64,000 nucleotides of DNA, taken from contig NZ_CANMBJ010000006.1 of assembly GCF_947496075.1 (NCBI RefSeq), positions 1-64,000 on the forward strand. Direction: 5' to 3'. The first letter of the stretch is position 1. Every line of letters begins with the position of its first letter. Source of the stretch: an uncultured Tateyamaria sp. (lineage in GTDB: Bacteria; Pseudomonadota; Alphaproteobacteria; Rhodobacterales; Rhodobacteraceae). Shown piece after piece: positions 27,333 through 37,246 of this stretch. The position numbers and the translations under genes are program-made. Below the pieces are notes generated by a model, which had not been told where the DNA came from, did no database searches, and worked only from the letters and a program-made list of their open reading frames with translations.

Positions 27333-29972
27333 TTAGATAAACGTGACATCATCGAACAGTTGGACGACGTTTGTTACGTTGTTGATTGTCAGGGTGTTAC
27401 CGTCGCCAAAATCGAACACGAGGTTTCCATTCACGACGCTGGAGTAGTTAGCCAGGTCACTTCCTTGCGGCGTCGCCTCATCTAGTAAGTTCGCTTCGAT
27501 TTGGAGTGCATCAACAATCAAAGAGTAGTCGCGAACAATGTCGTTTCCGCTCTCAAATACGAAGACGTCAGCCCCCTGACCACCTCGAAGCCTGTCGTTC
27601 CCTTCACCACCGCTCAGAGTGTCATTGCCTGAATTACCGGACAAGTCATCGTTGCCAGTGCCTCCGAACAGAAGATCAAATCCATTCAGACCAGCGAGTG
27701 TATCGGCACCACTGCCACCGCTTAGCGTGTCGGCTCCGATGCCACCATTCAGCGCATCGTTGCCGTCGTCACCTTCGAGAAGGTCGTTACCGGCACCACC
27801 GACCAATGAGTCATTGTTTGCACCGCCGAACAGTGAATCAAAGCCCTCTTGACCAGACAATGTGTCATCACCTGCACCACCTGAAATACTGTCAAAGCCT
27901 AGGCCGCCGGTCAGGTTGTCATTCCCAGTTCCGCCCAGCAGAGTGTCATTGCCAGCGCCCGCGTTCAAAGTGTCATTGCCATTGCCACCAGAGAGCATGT
28001 CCGAACCGCTCTGACCAAACAGCACATCATTCCCATCGCCACCGCGCAACTCATCAGCGCCAACACCTCCGTCCATGTTGTCGAAGCCGTCGCCACCCTC
28101 CAAAATATCATCGCCGTCTCCGCCAATGAGAGTATCGTCTCCCAAATCACCCAAGAGTCGGTCGGCAAAGATTCCGTTTCCTCCGACGATATAGTCGTTT
28201 CCTGAACCGCCGTTCAGAATGTCAGCGCCCTCTCCGCCGTAGATTGCGTCGTCGCCGTCACCACCGTGGACAAAGTCGCGGCCATTTCCTGATCGAACCC
28301 AATCATTGCCACCGTTGGCAAATATCATGTCGTCCGTGGCTGCTTCCGCAATCAAGTTTTCAGAGGTCGCCGTGCCGTCGATGCGGGTTTCGTACATATC
28401 GAACTCCAGCCTTGCAATTTCGTAACTGGCGAGCACGACATCGGACAGAATGCCTAATGAATAATCTACTGTGGTGCTTGTTTGGGTTCTTGTGAGCGTG
28501 CCTGTTGGATTGAGAAAGTAGGGCACATTGTAAAGTTCGACATCCGTTCTGATCAAATCCTCCACGCCCTGATCTTCAACCCCGATAATCGACATCTCGA
28601 CCGTGTCCGGGATCGCCATCAGAGCAAACAGGTCCAAGTCCAATGTCTGGTTGGCTTGCTGCAGAGAAGACAAGAAAAAGCGTGCGCTTGTGCCGCCATT
28701 TTCTTCGACAACGAACATGTGTGCGTCATGGCTCTCTTCGTGCCCTGCACCGCCACTTCCAAGTTCGACATATCGATGCCCTTGCAGCTCGGTGAGTTCA
28801 CTTCCAAAGAATTGTCCAAAAACAGTAAGGCCAAGACCGTTTTCGAGCTGGGCTGCTCCAGGGTTCAATGCGAGCGAGGTCGAGCGATAGAGCGCAGACC
28901 AGAGCTGCGCCGAGTCTGCATCCACCGACAGAATGGAGGAGAAAATCTCTAACGCCGGCGCGATTTGCTTTAGGCCATACGCCACCTGCTGATTGTCGTT
29001 GCCTCCAAGATCCGTTACGTCAGACAAAGTTCGAGATAGGACATTCCACTCAGTGAAATGCAGCTCAATGTTCTGGCTCCCGGCAGCGTTCTGCCACACC
29101 GCCCGCAAGTCGTCATAAAATTCGATTCTATCGCCAATCGTGCCGAAGCTGTGGGAGACATCGCCGTACGCGCGACCAGGTTGAAAGTAGAAGTGACCTG
29201 CGACGCCGTCGATCAACTCCAACCCGCCAGCGTTCGAGAACGCGTCCAAAGCATTCGCGTTTCTCTCCAGCAATCCTGCTGTACCGCCAACACTGGAGCC
29301 GTCGATTGCATCACCCCGGATTTGGATCAATACATCTGGGACACCAAATCCATCGAACAGGTCAAAGCTGTTTAACACTGTGTCCAACGTACTGGCGACA
29401 GAGGCAGCTGCTTCTCCGTATTGTCGGGCGTTTGCAAAGAGCGTTCCCCAGTATTCGTTGCCAATTTCAAAGGAGGAAATGCGTACGCCATCCCCGTTTG
29501 CAATGCTGATTGCCATCGTCAGGTAGGCTTCGAGGTCCGCAAGCGCAGCCTCGAGCGCTGGGCCCGTCTTTAGAAGCCCGGCCTCATCAACAAGCGGATT
29601 GGTCGGGACAATAAATGCAATGTCGCGTCCTGACGAAGCTGCAAATTCCACCGCTTCCGCGAAGGATGTTTCGTTGGGCACATTTGTTTCTTGCAGATAG
29701 GTTTGCGCCGATTGTGATCCAGTGCCCATGTAGGATGTAAGCGGCTCACGCTCTTCCGGCGAAATAACTCTCAATTCTGCATTCTCGCCACCTGGCCACC
29801 GGATTGTGCCAGCATTCGTTGCTTCGGCAACTTCGTCAAAGACCTGCCAGTGGAAATTGTCTTCGGTCGATTCGAACTGTGACACGAGGTTCAGCCCAAA
29901 GTGATCGGCACGAATTTCAACTGAGATTTCGGCGTTTTGAAAATCAAAAGATAACATGGGTTGCTCTTCCAT
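27333..29972 (-). CDS. Clan GH-A-like glycoside hydrolase with RTX repeats
   Basis: About 879 residues. The N-terminal ~480 residues look like a (beta/alpha)8 glycosidase of clan [14 protein letters not shown] (about 57-65), like the RxPGG motif of GH51/GH79-type enzymes; EIGNEYWG with the presumed acid/base Glu173; and HFTEWN with the presumed nucleophile Glu308. A beta-sandwich-like region follows, then RTX nonapeptides over about 590-795 and the 85-residue C-terminal module shared with two other proteins here. It is probably a type I secreted polysaccharide-degrading enzyme; the substrate cannot be read. The start is ATG 29972 or ATG 29957, the latter with a GGAAGAG site. The exact GH family is uncertain. 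Confidence 0.8.
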   Translation of the reverse strand: MEEQPMLSFDFQNAEISVEIRADHFGLNLVSQFESTEDNFHWQVFDEVAEATNAGTIRWPGGENAELRVISPEEREPLTSYMGTGSQSAQTYLQETNVPNETSFAEAVEFAASSGRDIAFIVPTNPLVDEAGLLKTGPALEAALADLEAYLTMAISIANGDGVRISSFEIGNEYWGTLFANARQYGEAAASVASTLDTVLNSFDLFDGFGVPDVLIQIRGDAIDGSSVGGTAGLLERNANALDAFSNAGGLELIDGVAGHFYFQPGRAYGDVSHSFGTIGDRIEFYDDLRAVWQNAAGSQNIELHFTEWNVLSRTLSDVTDLGGNDNQQVAYGLKQIAPALEIFSSILSVDADSAQLWSALYRSTSLALNPGAAQLENGLGLTVFGQFFGSELTELQGHRYVELGSGGAGHEESHDAHMFVVEENGGTSARFFLSSLQQANQTLDLDLFALMAIPDTVEMSIIGVEDQGVEDLIRTDVELYNVPYFLNPTGTLTRTQTSTTVDYSLGILSDVVLASYEIARLEFDMYETRIDGTATSENLIAEAATDDMIFANGGNDWVRSGNGRDFVHGGDGDDAIYGGEGADILNGGSGNDYIVGGNGIFADRLLGDLGDDTLIGGDGDDILEGGDGFDNMDGGVGADELRGGDGNDVLFGQSGSDMLSGGNGNDTLNAGAGNDTLLGGTGNDNLTGGLGFDSISGGAGDDTLSGQEGFDSLFGGANNDSLVGGAGNDLLEGDDGNDALNGGIGADTLSGGSGADTLAGLNGFDLLFGGTGNDDLSGNSGNDTLSGGEGNDRLRGGQGADVFVFESGNDIVRDYSLIVDALQIEANLLDEATPQGSDLANYSSVVNGNLVFDFGDGNTLTINNVTNVVQLFDDVTFI

Positions 29973-30577
29973 AACGATGATCTCAACCATCGCATTAGTG
30001 TTCCGTGGGTGGAGGAAAAACAAGGGCCGCGTGAAATTATTTAACCGCCAAGCAGATAGTACAACTGAGTTCGCCCCGAAGTTGGATGTTGGAGACGGTT
30101 TCAACGGTTTGAAAAATAACGAATAGTATTGTCTGATAAAGGTAGCGCTGAATAAGCTTAGCCCATTCCTGCTATTCCACATGCAGCAGGTTAATTTGCT
30201 GCTATTATGTAGGTCAACTCTCCAATATCATATATCTGAATTAAGGAATTTTCTGAAAGAGGCTAAGGCTGTGGGAAGTGGTTCAGAATATCTGTGGCGA
30301 GTATTAATTTCGCCATCCTAAATTTCTTTATAATAATGCGAGTTTCAGTAGTTTCTGCCGAACGTAGCGGTTCTGTTAGGCTTTTCCATTTGGTACTCGA
30401 CTGGACTTCATGCCTTTTCAGGGGGCACGACTATGCCCAACCGGAGCGAAATGCCGGTAACACTCATTAGCACTGACGCAGCCGCGCAAGTCTGGCCGTT
30501 TTCCATCGTCGTGGCGAGTTGTGAAACGGTCATTGCGCGCTTGTCACAGTTCTCGGATTGGCGCGTTCGCGGCGCTC
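29973..30577. other. AT-rich promoter region of the RTX glycosidase
   Basis: The 600 bases between two minus-strand genes include an AT-rich part at about 30180-30350 that likely carries the promoter of the glycosidase. No gene, RNA or repeat is supported. Confidence 0.55.
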
Positions 30578-31870
30578 TTAAACCACAACCTCTACAGCCC
30601 GCTGCTCTCCTACCCCGAACACTCTCTTGTACCGTTCGATCTCGGCCTCTGGACCCATCGCCTTGTTGGGGTTGTCCGATAGCTTGACCGTCGGCCTGCC
30701 ATTGGCCGACACCGCTTTGCACACCAGCGAAAAGGGCGCGAGGCGATCGTCCCGCGTCAGCCCCTTGAAATCGTTCGTCAGCATTGTGCCCCAGCCGAAG
30801 GACACTTTGACCCGGCCCGCGAATTGCTGGTGCAATTCGATGATCTTGTCTGCATCCAGCCCGTCCGAGAAAATGACCAGCTTTTCGCGGGGGTCTTCGC
30901 CCCGGTCCTGCCACCATTTGATCGCCACTTCGGCCCCCGTTGCGGGATCGCCGCTGTCGATGCGGATGCCCGTCCAGCCTGCGAGCCAGTCGGGGGCGTG
31001 GGCCAGAAACCCCTCGGTCCCATAGGTGTCGGGCAGGATGATCCGCAGGTTGCCGTCATGTTCGTCGTGCCAGTCGCTTAGAACGTCATAGGGGGCCTGC
31101 GCCAACTCCTCGTCGGTTTGTGCCAATGCGGAATAGACCATGGGCAGCTCGTGCGCGTTGGTGCCGATGGCCTCCAGATCGCGGTTCTTGGCGATCAGGC
31201 AGTTCGATGTGCCTGCGAATTGCGCGCCCAGCCCCTCGCCCATGGCCTGCACGCACCAGTCCTGCCATAGGAAGGAGTGCCGCCGTCGCGTGCCAAAATC
31301 GGCCACGCGCAACCCGTTATGGCCGCGCAAGCGTTCGATCTTTTCCCAGAGCTTGGTCATGGCGCGGGCATAGAGGACCTCGAGCTCGAACTTGCCCATT
31401 TCGTTCAGGACGGCCCGCCCGCGCAGCTCCATCAGAACCGCAAGCGCGGGGATTTCCCACAGCATGACCTCGGGCCAGGACCCTTCGAAGGTCAGCTCGT
31501 ACTGATCCTCGCGCCGTTCGAGGTGGTAGGCGGGCAGGCGCAGTGCCTCGAACCAGTCCATGAATTCGGGCGTGAACATCTGGCGTTTGCCGTAGAACGT
31601 GTTGCCGCGCATCCACGTGCTTTCCCCGCGGCGCAGGGACAGCGACCGGATGTGGTCGAGTTGTTCGCGCAGCTCGCCCTCGTCGATCAGCTTGGCGAGG
31701 GGGACGTGTTTTGATCGGTTGATGAGGGAGAATGTCACTTGTGTATCCGGCTTGTTCCGGAACACCGACTGGCACATGAGCAGCTTGTAGAAATCCGTGT
31801 CGATGAGCGACCGCACGATCGGGTCGATCTTCCATTTGTGATTCCAAACACGGGTGGCGATGTCGACCAT
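30578..31870 (-). CDS. pncB: Nicotinate phosphoribosyltransferase
   Basis: This 430-residue enzyme converts nicotinate and PRPP to nicotinate mononucleotide in NAD salvage. Typical blocks are [17 protein letters not shown] near the start, the [14 protein letters not shown] segment with the regulatory histidine that is phosphorylated in the E. coli enzyme, [18 protein letters not shown], and [20 protein letters not shown]. Its length matches the family. It lies 59 nt downstream of pncA on the same strand, so nicotinamide to nicotinate to NaMN can be encoded by one unit. Confidence 0.96.
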   Translation of the reverse strand: MVDIATRVWNHKWKIDPIVRSLIDTDFYKLLMCQSVFRNKPDTQVTFSLINRSKHVPLAKLIDEGELREQLDHIRSLSLRRGESTWMRGNTFYGKRQMFTPEFMDWFEALRLPAYHLERREDQYELTFEGSWPEVMLWEIPALAVLMELRGRAVLNEMGKFELEVLYARAMTKLWEKIERLRGHNGLRVADFGTRRRHSFLWQDWCVQAMGEGLGAQFAGTSNCLIAKNRDLEAIGTNAHELPMVYSALAQTDEELAQAPYDVLSDWHDEHDGNLRIILPDTYGTEGFLAHAPDWLAGWTGIRIDSGDPATGAEVAIKWWQDRGEDPREKLVIFSDGLDADKIIELHQQFAGRVKVSFGWGTMLTNDFKGLTRDDRLAPFSLVCKAVSANGRPTVKLSDNPNKAMGPEAEIERYKRVFGVGEQRAVEVVV

Positions 31871-31929
31871 GGGCGCGCTTCCTTGGCTTTGGTGGCCTGT
31901 TGTGCCCCATTCCGGCGCACGGGGGCAAG

Positions 31930-32526
31930 TCAGGCGAGCGTGACGCCAGCCCCTGTCATGCCGGATTGTGCCGATGCCAGTGATCCATCCAGATCGATGG
32001 CGCGGCAGAGATCCGTCCGGACGGTCACATTGAACCCCAGTTTAGCCGCATCCACCGCCGAGAAGTTCACACAGAAGTCCGTGGCCAACCCCACCATGGT
32101 CAGGTCGGTGATCCCGCGTGTGCGCAGGTATCCTTCCAGCCCCGTCGGCGTTTCGTGGTCGTTTTCAAAGAAGGCCGAGTAGCTGTCAATGGCCGGGCGG
32201 TATCCCTTGCGCACGATCATGCTGGCACGGCCCGTGTTCAGGTCAGCGTGAAAGGCGGCACCCTCCGTTCCTTGAACACAGTGATCTGGCCACAGGACCT
32301 GCGGGCCGTAAGGCATGTCGATCATCTCGTACGGGGCTTTGCCATTATGGGATGATGCAAAGGAAGAATGTCCAGTCGGGTGCCAATCCTGTGTCAGAAC
32401 AACCGCGTCATAGTCGGCCATCAGCGCATTGATACCCGCCACGATGTCATCTCCGCCGGGCACGGCCAGTGCGCCACCGGGGCAAAAGTCGTTCTGCACG
32501 TCAATCACGATCAGGGCGCGGGTCAT
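31930..32526 (-). CDS. pncA: Nicotinamidase
   Basis: A 198-residue isochorismatase-fold amidohydrolase that hydrolyses nicotinamide to nicotinate. It shows [17 protein letters not shown] with the catalytic Asp, the metal site [10 protein letters not shown], the catalytic Lys in MIVRKGYRP and the nucleophile in [10 protein letters not shown]. It stands upstream of pncB and divergent from trhO with about 87 nt between starts. Confidence 0.96.
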   Translation of the reverse strand: MTRALIVIDVQNDFCPGGALAVPGGDDIVAGINALMADYDAVVLTQDWHPTGHSSFASSHNGKAPYEMIDMPYGPQVLWPDHCVQGTEGAAFHADLNTGRASMIVRKGYRPAIDSYSAFFENDHETPTGLEGYLRTRGITDLTMVGLATDFCVNFSAVDAAKLGFNVTVRTDLCRAIDLDGSLASAQSGMTGAGVTLA

Positions 32527-32613
32527 GGATCAGCCTCCTTGCGTTGTCTGGCGACGTTGTGACACCCGCCCGCCCCCTTGCGCAAGGGCACACCCATCGC
32601 CTATTTCGCGGCC

Positions 32614-33537
32614 ATGTACATCATTGCCGCCCTTTACCACTTCACCCGCTTCGATGATCCTGCCGCGATCAAGGGGCCGCTGGCCGCGCTGTGTTGCGGA
32701 CAGGATGTGAAGGGCACGTTGCTGCTGGCGCCAGAGGGGATCAATGGCACCATTGCAGGACCGCGTGCGGGAATTGAAGCGGTTCTGGCCCACATCCGCG
32801 CCCTGCCTGGTTGCGCCGATCTGGAGTGGAAGGAAAGCACAAGCAAGACGCCCCCTTTCGGCAAGATGAAGGTGCGCCTGAAGCGCGAGATCGTGACTAT
32901 GGGGCAACCCGATGTCGATCCGGCAGCCCGCGTCGGTCACTATGTCGATCCGGCTGACTGGAACGACCTGATCGGGCGCGAGGATGTGGCCGTCATCGAC
33001 ACCCGTAATGACTACGAGGTGGCCATTGGCACCTTTGACGGCGCTGTTGACCCGCATACCCGCAGCTTTGGTGAATTCCCTGCGTGGTGGGAAGAAAACA
33101 AGTATCGCTTTCACAACAAGAAGGTGGCGATGTTCTGCACAGGGGGCATTCGGTGCGAGAAATCGACCAACTACCTGCTGGGTCAGGGTGTGGAAGATGT
33201 GTTTCACCTCAAGGGTGGCATTCTGAAGTACCTCGAAGAGGTGCCCGCGCAGGACAGCACGTGGCAGGGCGAATGCTTTGTCTTTGATGGGCGCGTAAGC
33301 GTAGGGCACGGGCTTGAGGTGGGGCCGCATCAGCTGTGCCACGCCTGCCGCCGGCCCATTCTGCCCGCTGATCAAGCCCGTCCGGAATACGAGGCGGGCG
33401 TCAGCTGCCACCACTGCGTGGATGAGACCAGCGACGAGGACAAAGCCCGCTTTCGCGAACGCCAGAAACAGATCGAACTGGCCCGCATTCGGGGAGAGGA
33501 TCACCTCAGCGGTCCCATGGTGCCTGACAAGGGCTGA
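32614..33537 (+). CDS. trhO: tRNA uridine(34) hydroxylase TrhO (rhodanese family)
   Basis: A 307-residue protein of the UPF0176/YceA family, which hydroxylates U34 of certain tRNAs. An N-terminal ferredoxin-like domain (MYIIAALYHFTRFDDP) is followed by a rhodanese domain with VIDTRNDYEVAIGTFDGAVDP and the active loop MFCTGGIRCEKS. The C-terminus carries four cysteines in CHAC and CHHC pairs, a possible zinc site seen in longer members. The ATG at 32614 gives the typical MYIIAALYHF start; an in-frame ATG at 32578 lies too close to pncA signals. Confidence 0.92.
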   Translation: MYIIAALYHFTRFDDPAAIKGPLAALCCGQDVKGTLLLAPEGINGTIAGPRAGIEAVLAHIRALPGCADLEWKESTSKTPPFGKMKVRLKREIVTMGQPDVDPAARVGHYVDPADWNDLIGREDVAVIDTRNDYEVAIGTFDGAVDPHTRSFGEFPAWWEENKYRFHNKKVAMFCTGGIRCEKSTNYLLGQGVEDVFHLKGGILKYLEEVPAQDSTWQGECFVFDGRVSVGHGLEVGPHQLCHACRRPILPADQARPEYEAGVSCHHCVDETSDEDKARFRERQKQIELARIRGEDHLSGPMVPDKG

Positions 33538-33541
33538 CGCG

Positions 33542-33560
33542 GGCGGACGACACGTCCGCC
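33542..33560. terminator. Strong hairpin between trhO and the MFS gene
   Basis: GGCGGACG and CGTCCGCC form a perfect 8-bp stem with loop ACA, 4 nt after the trhO stop. It lies between two convergent genes and may act on both, although no long T-run is present. Confidence 0.65.
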
Positions 33561-33621
33561 TTACCGGGTTAGCAGCCGAAGCGCAGCTGTGGCAGCGTAA
33601 GCGCCCCTATCGCACCGTAGG

Positions 33622-34836
33622 TCATGCTGTGCGCAGCATCCCTTGGGATCTGCTGCGGCTGAGCAGCCAGAGCATGATGACAATATTCAACCCGTTCCAG
33701 GCGATCCCGTTCCAGAATGCCATTTGGTAGCTGCCTGTCACATCGTAGACCCAGCCTGACATCCAACCGCCCAGAGCCATGCCAAGGATCGTTGCCATCA
33801 TGACAAACCCGACCCGCGCGCCGGCCTCTCGCGCGGGCATGTATTCCCGCACGATCACCGCGTAACTGGGCACGATCCCACCCTGGCTGAGCCCGAAGAT
33901 CAGGCTGACGACGTAGAGCGAGATAAGGGCATCCGACGGCAAGTACAAAAGCAATGCAATGCATTGCAGGACAGACCCTAGAAGCAGTGTTTTAACACCT
34001 CCCAACTGGTCTGCCAGCAAACCTGATACCAAGCGTGATCCAACCCCGCCCAACAGCATCAACGCCAGCATTTCAGCCCCCACCGCAGGCCCGTAGCCAA
34101 GATCAACGCAATAGCTGACGATGTGCACCTGCGGCATCGACATCGCGACGCAGCACCCCACTCCAGCAAGGCCGAGAAGCAAGCTTAGTGCCCGCGGCGA
34201 CAGGCCGGATGAGACCGCATTCGCGCTCGATGCGGCTTCAGCCAATTGGTGGGCGCTGTCGGGGACCTGGCGGCGCAATGCAAAGGCCAGCGGGATGACA
34301 ACGGCGAGCGTGGACATGGCCAGCACTCCATAGGCCGCGCGCCATCCCTGATCCTCAAGAATGTCCGCAAGCAGGATCGGCCAGATGGCGCCAGACAGGT
34401 AATTCCCGCTAGCCGCAATCGCCACGGCAATGCCGCGCCGTTTGAGGAACCAGTGCGAGATGTCGGCAATCAACGGACCAAACCCAACAGACGTTCCGAA
34501 CCCGATCAGCAATTGCGCCATAGAAAGGCTCAGGATGGAGCCGCTGAGCGTCGCCAGCCCATACCCGCTCGCGATGGCGATGGCGCAGACAATAAGGACA
34601 CGCGATACACCCCAGGTATCGACGGCCCGTCCGACAACAAAGTTGCCCACGGCAAATCCGATCATTGTCAGTGTATATGGAAGGCTTGCCGACGCCCGGC
34701 TGACGCCAAACTCGGCTTCGACGGCAGGCATGATGACGATTATGGCCCACATGCCCACATTGGCGACCATCGCAATCGCAAGGGTCAGCGCAAGGCGCAG
34801 CCATGCATACCGGCTATCATGCAAGGAAGAGGTCAT
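33622..34836 (-). CDS. MFS transporter, monocarboxylate-porter-like
   Basis: A 404-residue protein with 12 predicted membrane segments. The loop 2-3 motif appears as VVGRAVDTWGVSRVL, and WFLKRRGIAVAIAASGNYLSGAIWP resembles oxalate/formate antiporter and monocarboxylate-type MFS members. The substrate is unknown. The ATG at 34836 (MTSSLHDSRYAWLRL) is preferred because the upstream extension to 34896 does not look like an MFS start. It is convergent with trhO and divergent from motB. Confidence 0.85.
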   Translation of the reverse strand: MTSSLHDSRYAWLRLALTLAIAMVANVGMWAIIVIMPAVEAEFGVSRASASLPYTLTMIGFAVGNFVVGRAVDTWGVSRVLIVCAIAIASGYGLATLSGSILSLSMAQLLIGFGTSVGFGPLIADISHWFLKRRGIAVAIAASGNYLSGAIWPILLADILEDQGWRAAYGVLAMSTLAVVIPLAFALRRQVPDSAHQLAEAASSANAVSSGLSPRALSLLLGLAGVGCCVAMSMPQVHIVSYCVDLGYGPAVGAEMLALMLLGGVGSRLVSGLLADQLGGVKTLLLGSVLQCIALLLYLPSDALISLYVVSLIFGLSQGGIVPSYAVIVREYMPAREAGARVGFVMMATILGMALGGWMSGWVYDVTGSYQMAFWNGIAWNGLNIVIMLWLLSRSRSQGMLRTA

Positions 34837-34967
34837 GTCGCATCTGCGCACTGCCTGAGCGCCGGCACAAGACCATGGGCCGCAAATTGTCGACAATTCT
34901 ATGTGTTAAGCCAGCCGTAACATGCTGCGTGATACGCCTCGGATCGGGTGAAAATGAGGTGTGGGAA

Positions 34968-35807
34968 ATGAGCGCGCAAGCCAATGCGCGGCCAATCATC
35001 ATCAAGAAAAAGAAGGTGTCAGGCGGCGGTGGTCACCATGGTGGCGCCTGGAAAGTGGCCTATGCGGACTTTGTGACCGCTATGATGGCCTTCTTCATGT
35101 TGATGTGGCTGCTGAATGCAACAACCGAAAAGCAACGCAAGGGGATCGCGGACTACTTTTCGCCGACGATTCCAATCAACCGCATTTCCGGCGGTGGGGA
35201 TGGTGCGTTTGGCGGCGACAGCGTGTTTTCCGAGGTAACGCTGCCTCAGAACGGTACGGGCGCATCATCGAAGCGTCCAACTGAGTCCAAGCAGGCACGT
35301 GGCGACACCGGATCAGGTGATCAGGGTGACCTCACAGCGGCACAGGATGAAGCATTCGAGTCACTTGAGGCTCAACTGCTGGGCAAAGGCGGCGAAACGA
35401 AGGTCATGGACAATGACCTCAGACACATCGTGACTCGTCTGACCGATGAGGGCCTGGTGGTCGAGATATTCGCGCTTGAGGACACCCCGCTGTTCGAAGA
35501 AGGAACCGATATCCCAACGCCTTTGTTGCGGGATCTGTCCAGACTGATCACAGAAGCCGCCCGAGCGGTCGAAAACGATATTGCAGTTGAAGGGCATGTG
35601 CAGGCGCAACCTATTGTCATTGCAGAACGATCCACCTGGAAGATGTCCGTGGCGCGGGCGGATGCCATGCGTAGGCTTTTGAAACAAACAGGGGTGCCAG
35701 GCGAACGGATCGAACGAGTCACCGGGCACGCGGACCGCGAAGCCGCCGTCAAGAACCCGATGGCCGTTCGCAACAACCGGCTGGAGGTGATTTTCCTGAG
35801 GGAGTGA
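34968..35807 (+). CDS. motB: Flagellar motor protein MotB
   Basis: A 279-residue stator subunit. The N-terminus is lysine-rich (IIIKKKK) and is followed by the single helix with the proton-binding Asp (YADFVTAMMAFFMLMWLLN). The C-terminal OmpA-like peptidoglycan-binding domain covers about residues 145-275 (IAVEGHVQAQP, RADAMRRLLKQTGVPGERI, NNRLEVIFL). The ATG at 34968 has a GAGGTGTGGGAA leader. It heads the flagellar cluster; motA is not adjacent. Confidence 0.94.
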   Translation: MSAQANARPIIIKKKKVSGGGGHHGGAWKVAYADFVTAMMAFFMLMWLLNATTEKQRKGIADYFSPTIPINRISGGGDGAFGGDSVFSEVTLPQNGTGASSKRPTESKQARGDTGSGDQGDLTAAQDEAFESLEAQLLGKGGETKVMDNDLRHIVTRLTDEGLVVEIFALEDTPLFEEGTDIPTPLLRDLSRLITEAARAVENDIAVEGHVQAQPIVIAERSTWKMSVARADAMRRLLKQTGVPGERIERVTGHADREAAVKNPMAVRNNRLEVIFLRE

Positions 35808-35905
35808 TTGGCAGGAATAGCTTGGATTTTATCTGTTAGCCCTGCGTTAAGGCGGCCCGCCTATCTGTTGTCCAAATTCGGTCGGTACAGCAGAAAGGCG
35901 TGTCC

Positions 35906-37207
35906 ATGACAATCTCTTCCTCGCTCAATGCAGGTGTTGCAGGGCTACAGGCAAACGCGACGCGGCTTGCGTCCATTTCAGACAATATCGCGAACTCTTC
36001 GACCTACGGGTACAAACGTGTTCAGACTGATTTTCAGTCGCTTGTCGTTTCGTCCAGCGGTGGAAGCTACTCCGCCGGGGGAGTTCGTGCCTCGACTTCG
36101 CGGCTGATCGATCAACGCGGGTCTCTGGTATCGACGTCGAATGCAACAGACCTTGCCGTGCGCGGACGGGGTATGCTGCCTGTCGCGCAAAGCAGCGATG
36201 TGAACGTGTCGAACGGCAATAGCCAGATGTTGCTGACCACAACCGGCTCGTTCCGCACTGATGCGCAGGGCTATCTGCGGTCTGATTCAGGGCTTGTTCT
36301 GCTTGGCTGGCCCGCTCTCGCCGATGGGACAGTGCCAACGTTCCCACGGGATACATCGGATGGGCTTCAGCCTGTGCAAATCAATGTGAACCAGTTTTCG
36401 GGCGAACCGACAACAGCGATGTCGCTTGGGGTAAATCTGCCTGCCACCGATACAGATGCAGGCTCGGTGGGGGAAGCACAGTACCTGTCCATCGAGTATT
36501 TCGACAACCTGGGCACTTCTGAAACCATCAACGTGAGTTTCACACCGACGGTTCCAGGCACGGGCACATCAAATGAATGGACGATGCAATTGACCGACTC
36601 AGCCCTGGGCGGGGCAGTGGTCGGAGAATACGTTCTGACGTTTGATGACAGCCGGACTGCTGGCGGCACATTGGCGTCAGTCACAACGACAAGCGGCGGA
36701 GCCTATGATCCGGCCACCGGCAATATCGTCATCAATGCCGAGGGTGGCCCCCTGGAAATCAATATTGGGCAATTGGGCGAAAGTGATGGCCTCACACAGC
36801 TGTCAGACAGCTTTGCACCGCTGTCGATCTCAAAGGACGGGTCTCCGGTGGGCAATATGACAAGTGTGGAAGTAGATGCGAACGGCTTTGTGACAGCCTT
36901 CTTTGACACCGGAATCAGCAGGACAATCTTTCAAATCCCGCTGGTCGACCTACCCAATCCGAACGGCATGGTGGCCCTGGATCAGCAGACATATCTGCCC
37001 TCCCCCGACAGCGGGAGCTTTTTCCTATGGGATGCAGGTGACGGGCCGACCGGGGATATCGTCTCTTATGCGCGCGAGGAATCCGCCGTTGATGTTGCTG
37101 GCGAGTTGACCGCCATGATCCAGACACAGCGGGCGTATTCGTCAAATGCCAAGGTCATCCAGACCGTGGACGAGATGTTGCAGGAAACCACCAATATCAA
37201 ACGGTAA
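35906..37207 (+). CDS. flgE: Flagellar hook protein FlgE
   Basis: A 433-residue extracellular hook subunit. The N-terminus carries the rod/hook signature (SSSLNAGVAGLQANATRLASISDNIANSSTYGYKR) and the C-terminus the coiled-coil ending AMIQTQRAYSSNAKVIQTVDEMLQETTNIKR. ATG 35906 is chosen since AAAGG lies 7 nt upstream; an in-frame GTG at 35900 is the alternative. A compact GC palindrome (AGGCGG-C-CCGCCT, 35850-35862) lies 44 nt before the start and could be part of the promoter. Confidence 0.95.
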   Translation: MTISSSLNAGVAGLQANATRLASISDNIANSSTYGYKRVQTDFQSLVVSSSGGSYSAGGVRASTSRLIDQRGSLVSTSNATDLAVRGRGMLPVAQSSDVNVSNGNSQMLLTTTGSFRTDAQGYLRSDSGLVLLGWPALADGTVPTFPRDTSDGLQPVQINVNQFSGEPTTAMSLGVNLPATDTDAGSVGEAQYLSIEYFDNLGTSETINVSFTPTVPGTGTSNEWTMQLTDSALGGAVVGEYVLTFDDSRTAGGTLASVTTTSGGAYDPATGNIVINAEGGPLEINIGQLGESDGLTQLSDSFAPLSISKDGSPVGNMTSVEVDANGFVTAFFDTGISRTIFQIPLVDLPNPNGMVALDQQTYLPSPDSGSFFLWDAGDGPTGDIVSYAREESAVDVAGELTAMIQTQRAYSSNAKVIQTVDEMLQETTNIKR

Positions 37208-37246
37208 TTTCGACAACCTAAGTGAACGAAGGCGGGAGTTGGCAAC

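Noticed and set aside
32530..33504. 324-codon minus ORF opposite trhO
   Set aside because: The rhodanese frame on the + strand carries the FCTGGIRC active loop; the minus frame is a shadow.
35809..35835. Possible sigma-54 promoter before flgE
   Set aside because: TTGGCAGG followed by GC has the wrong GG-to-GC spacing (8 instead of 10).
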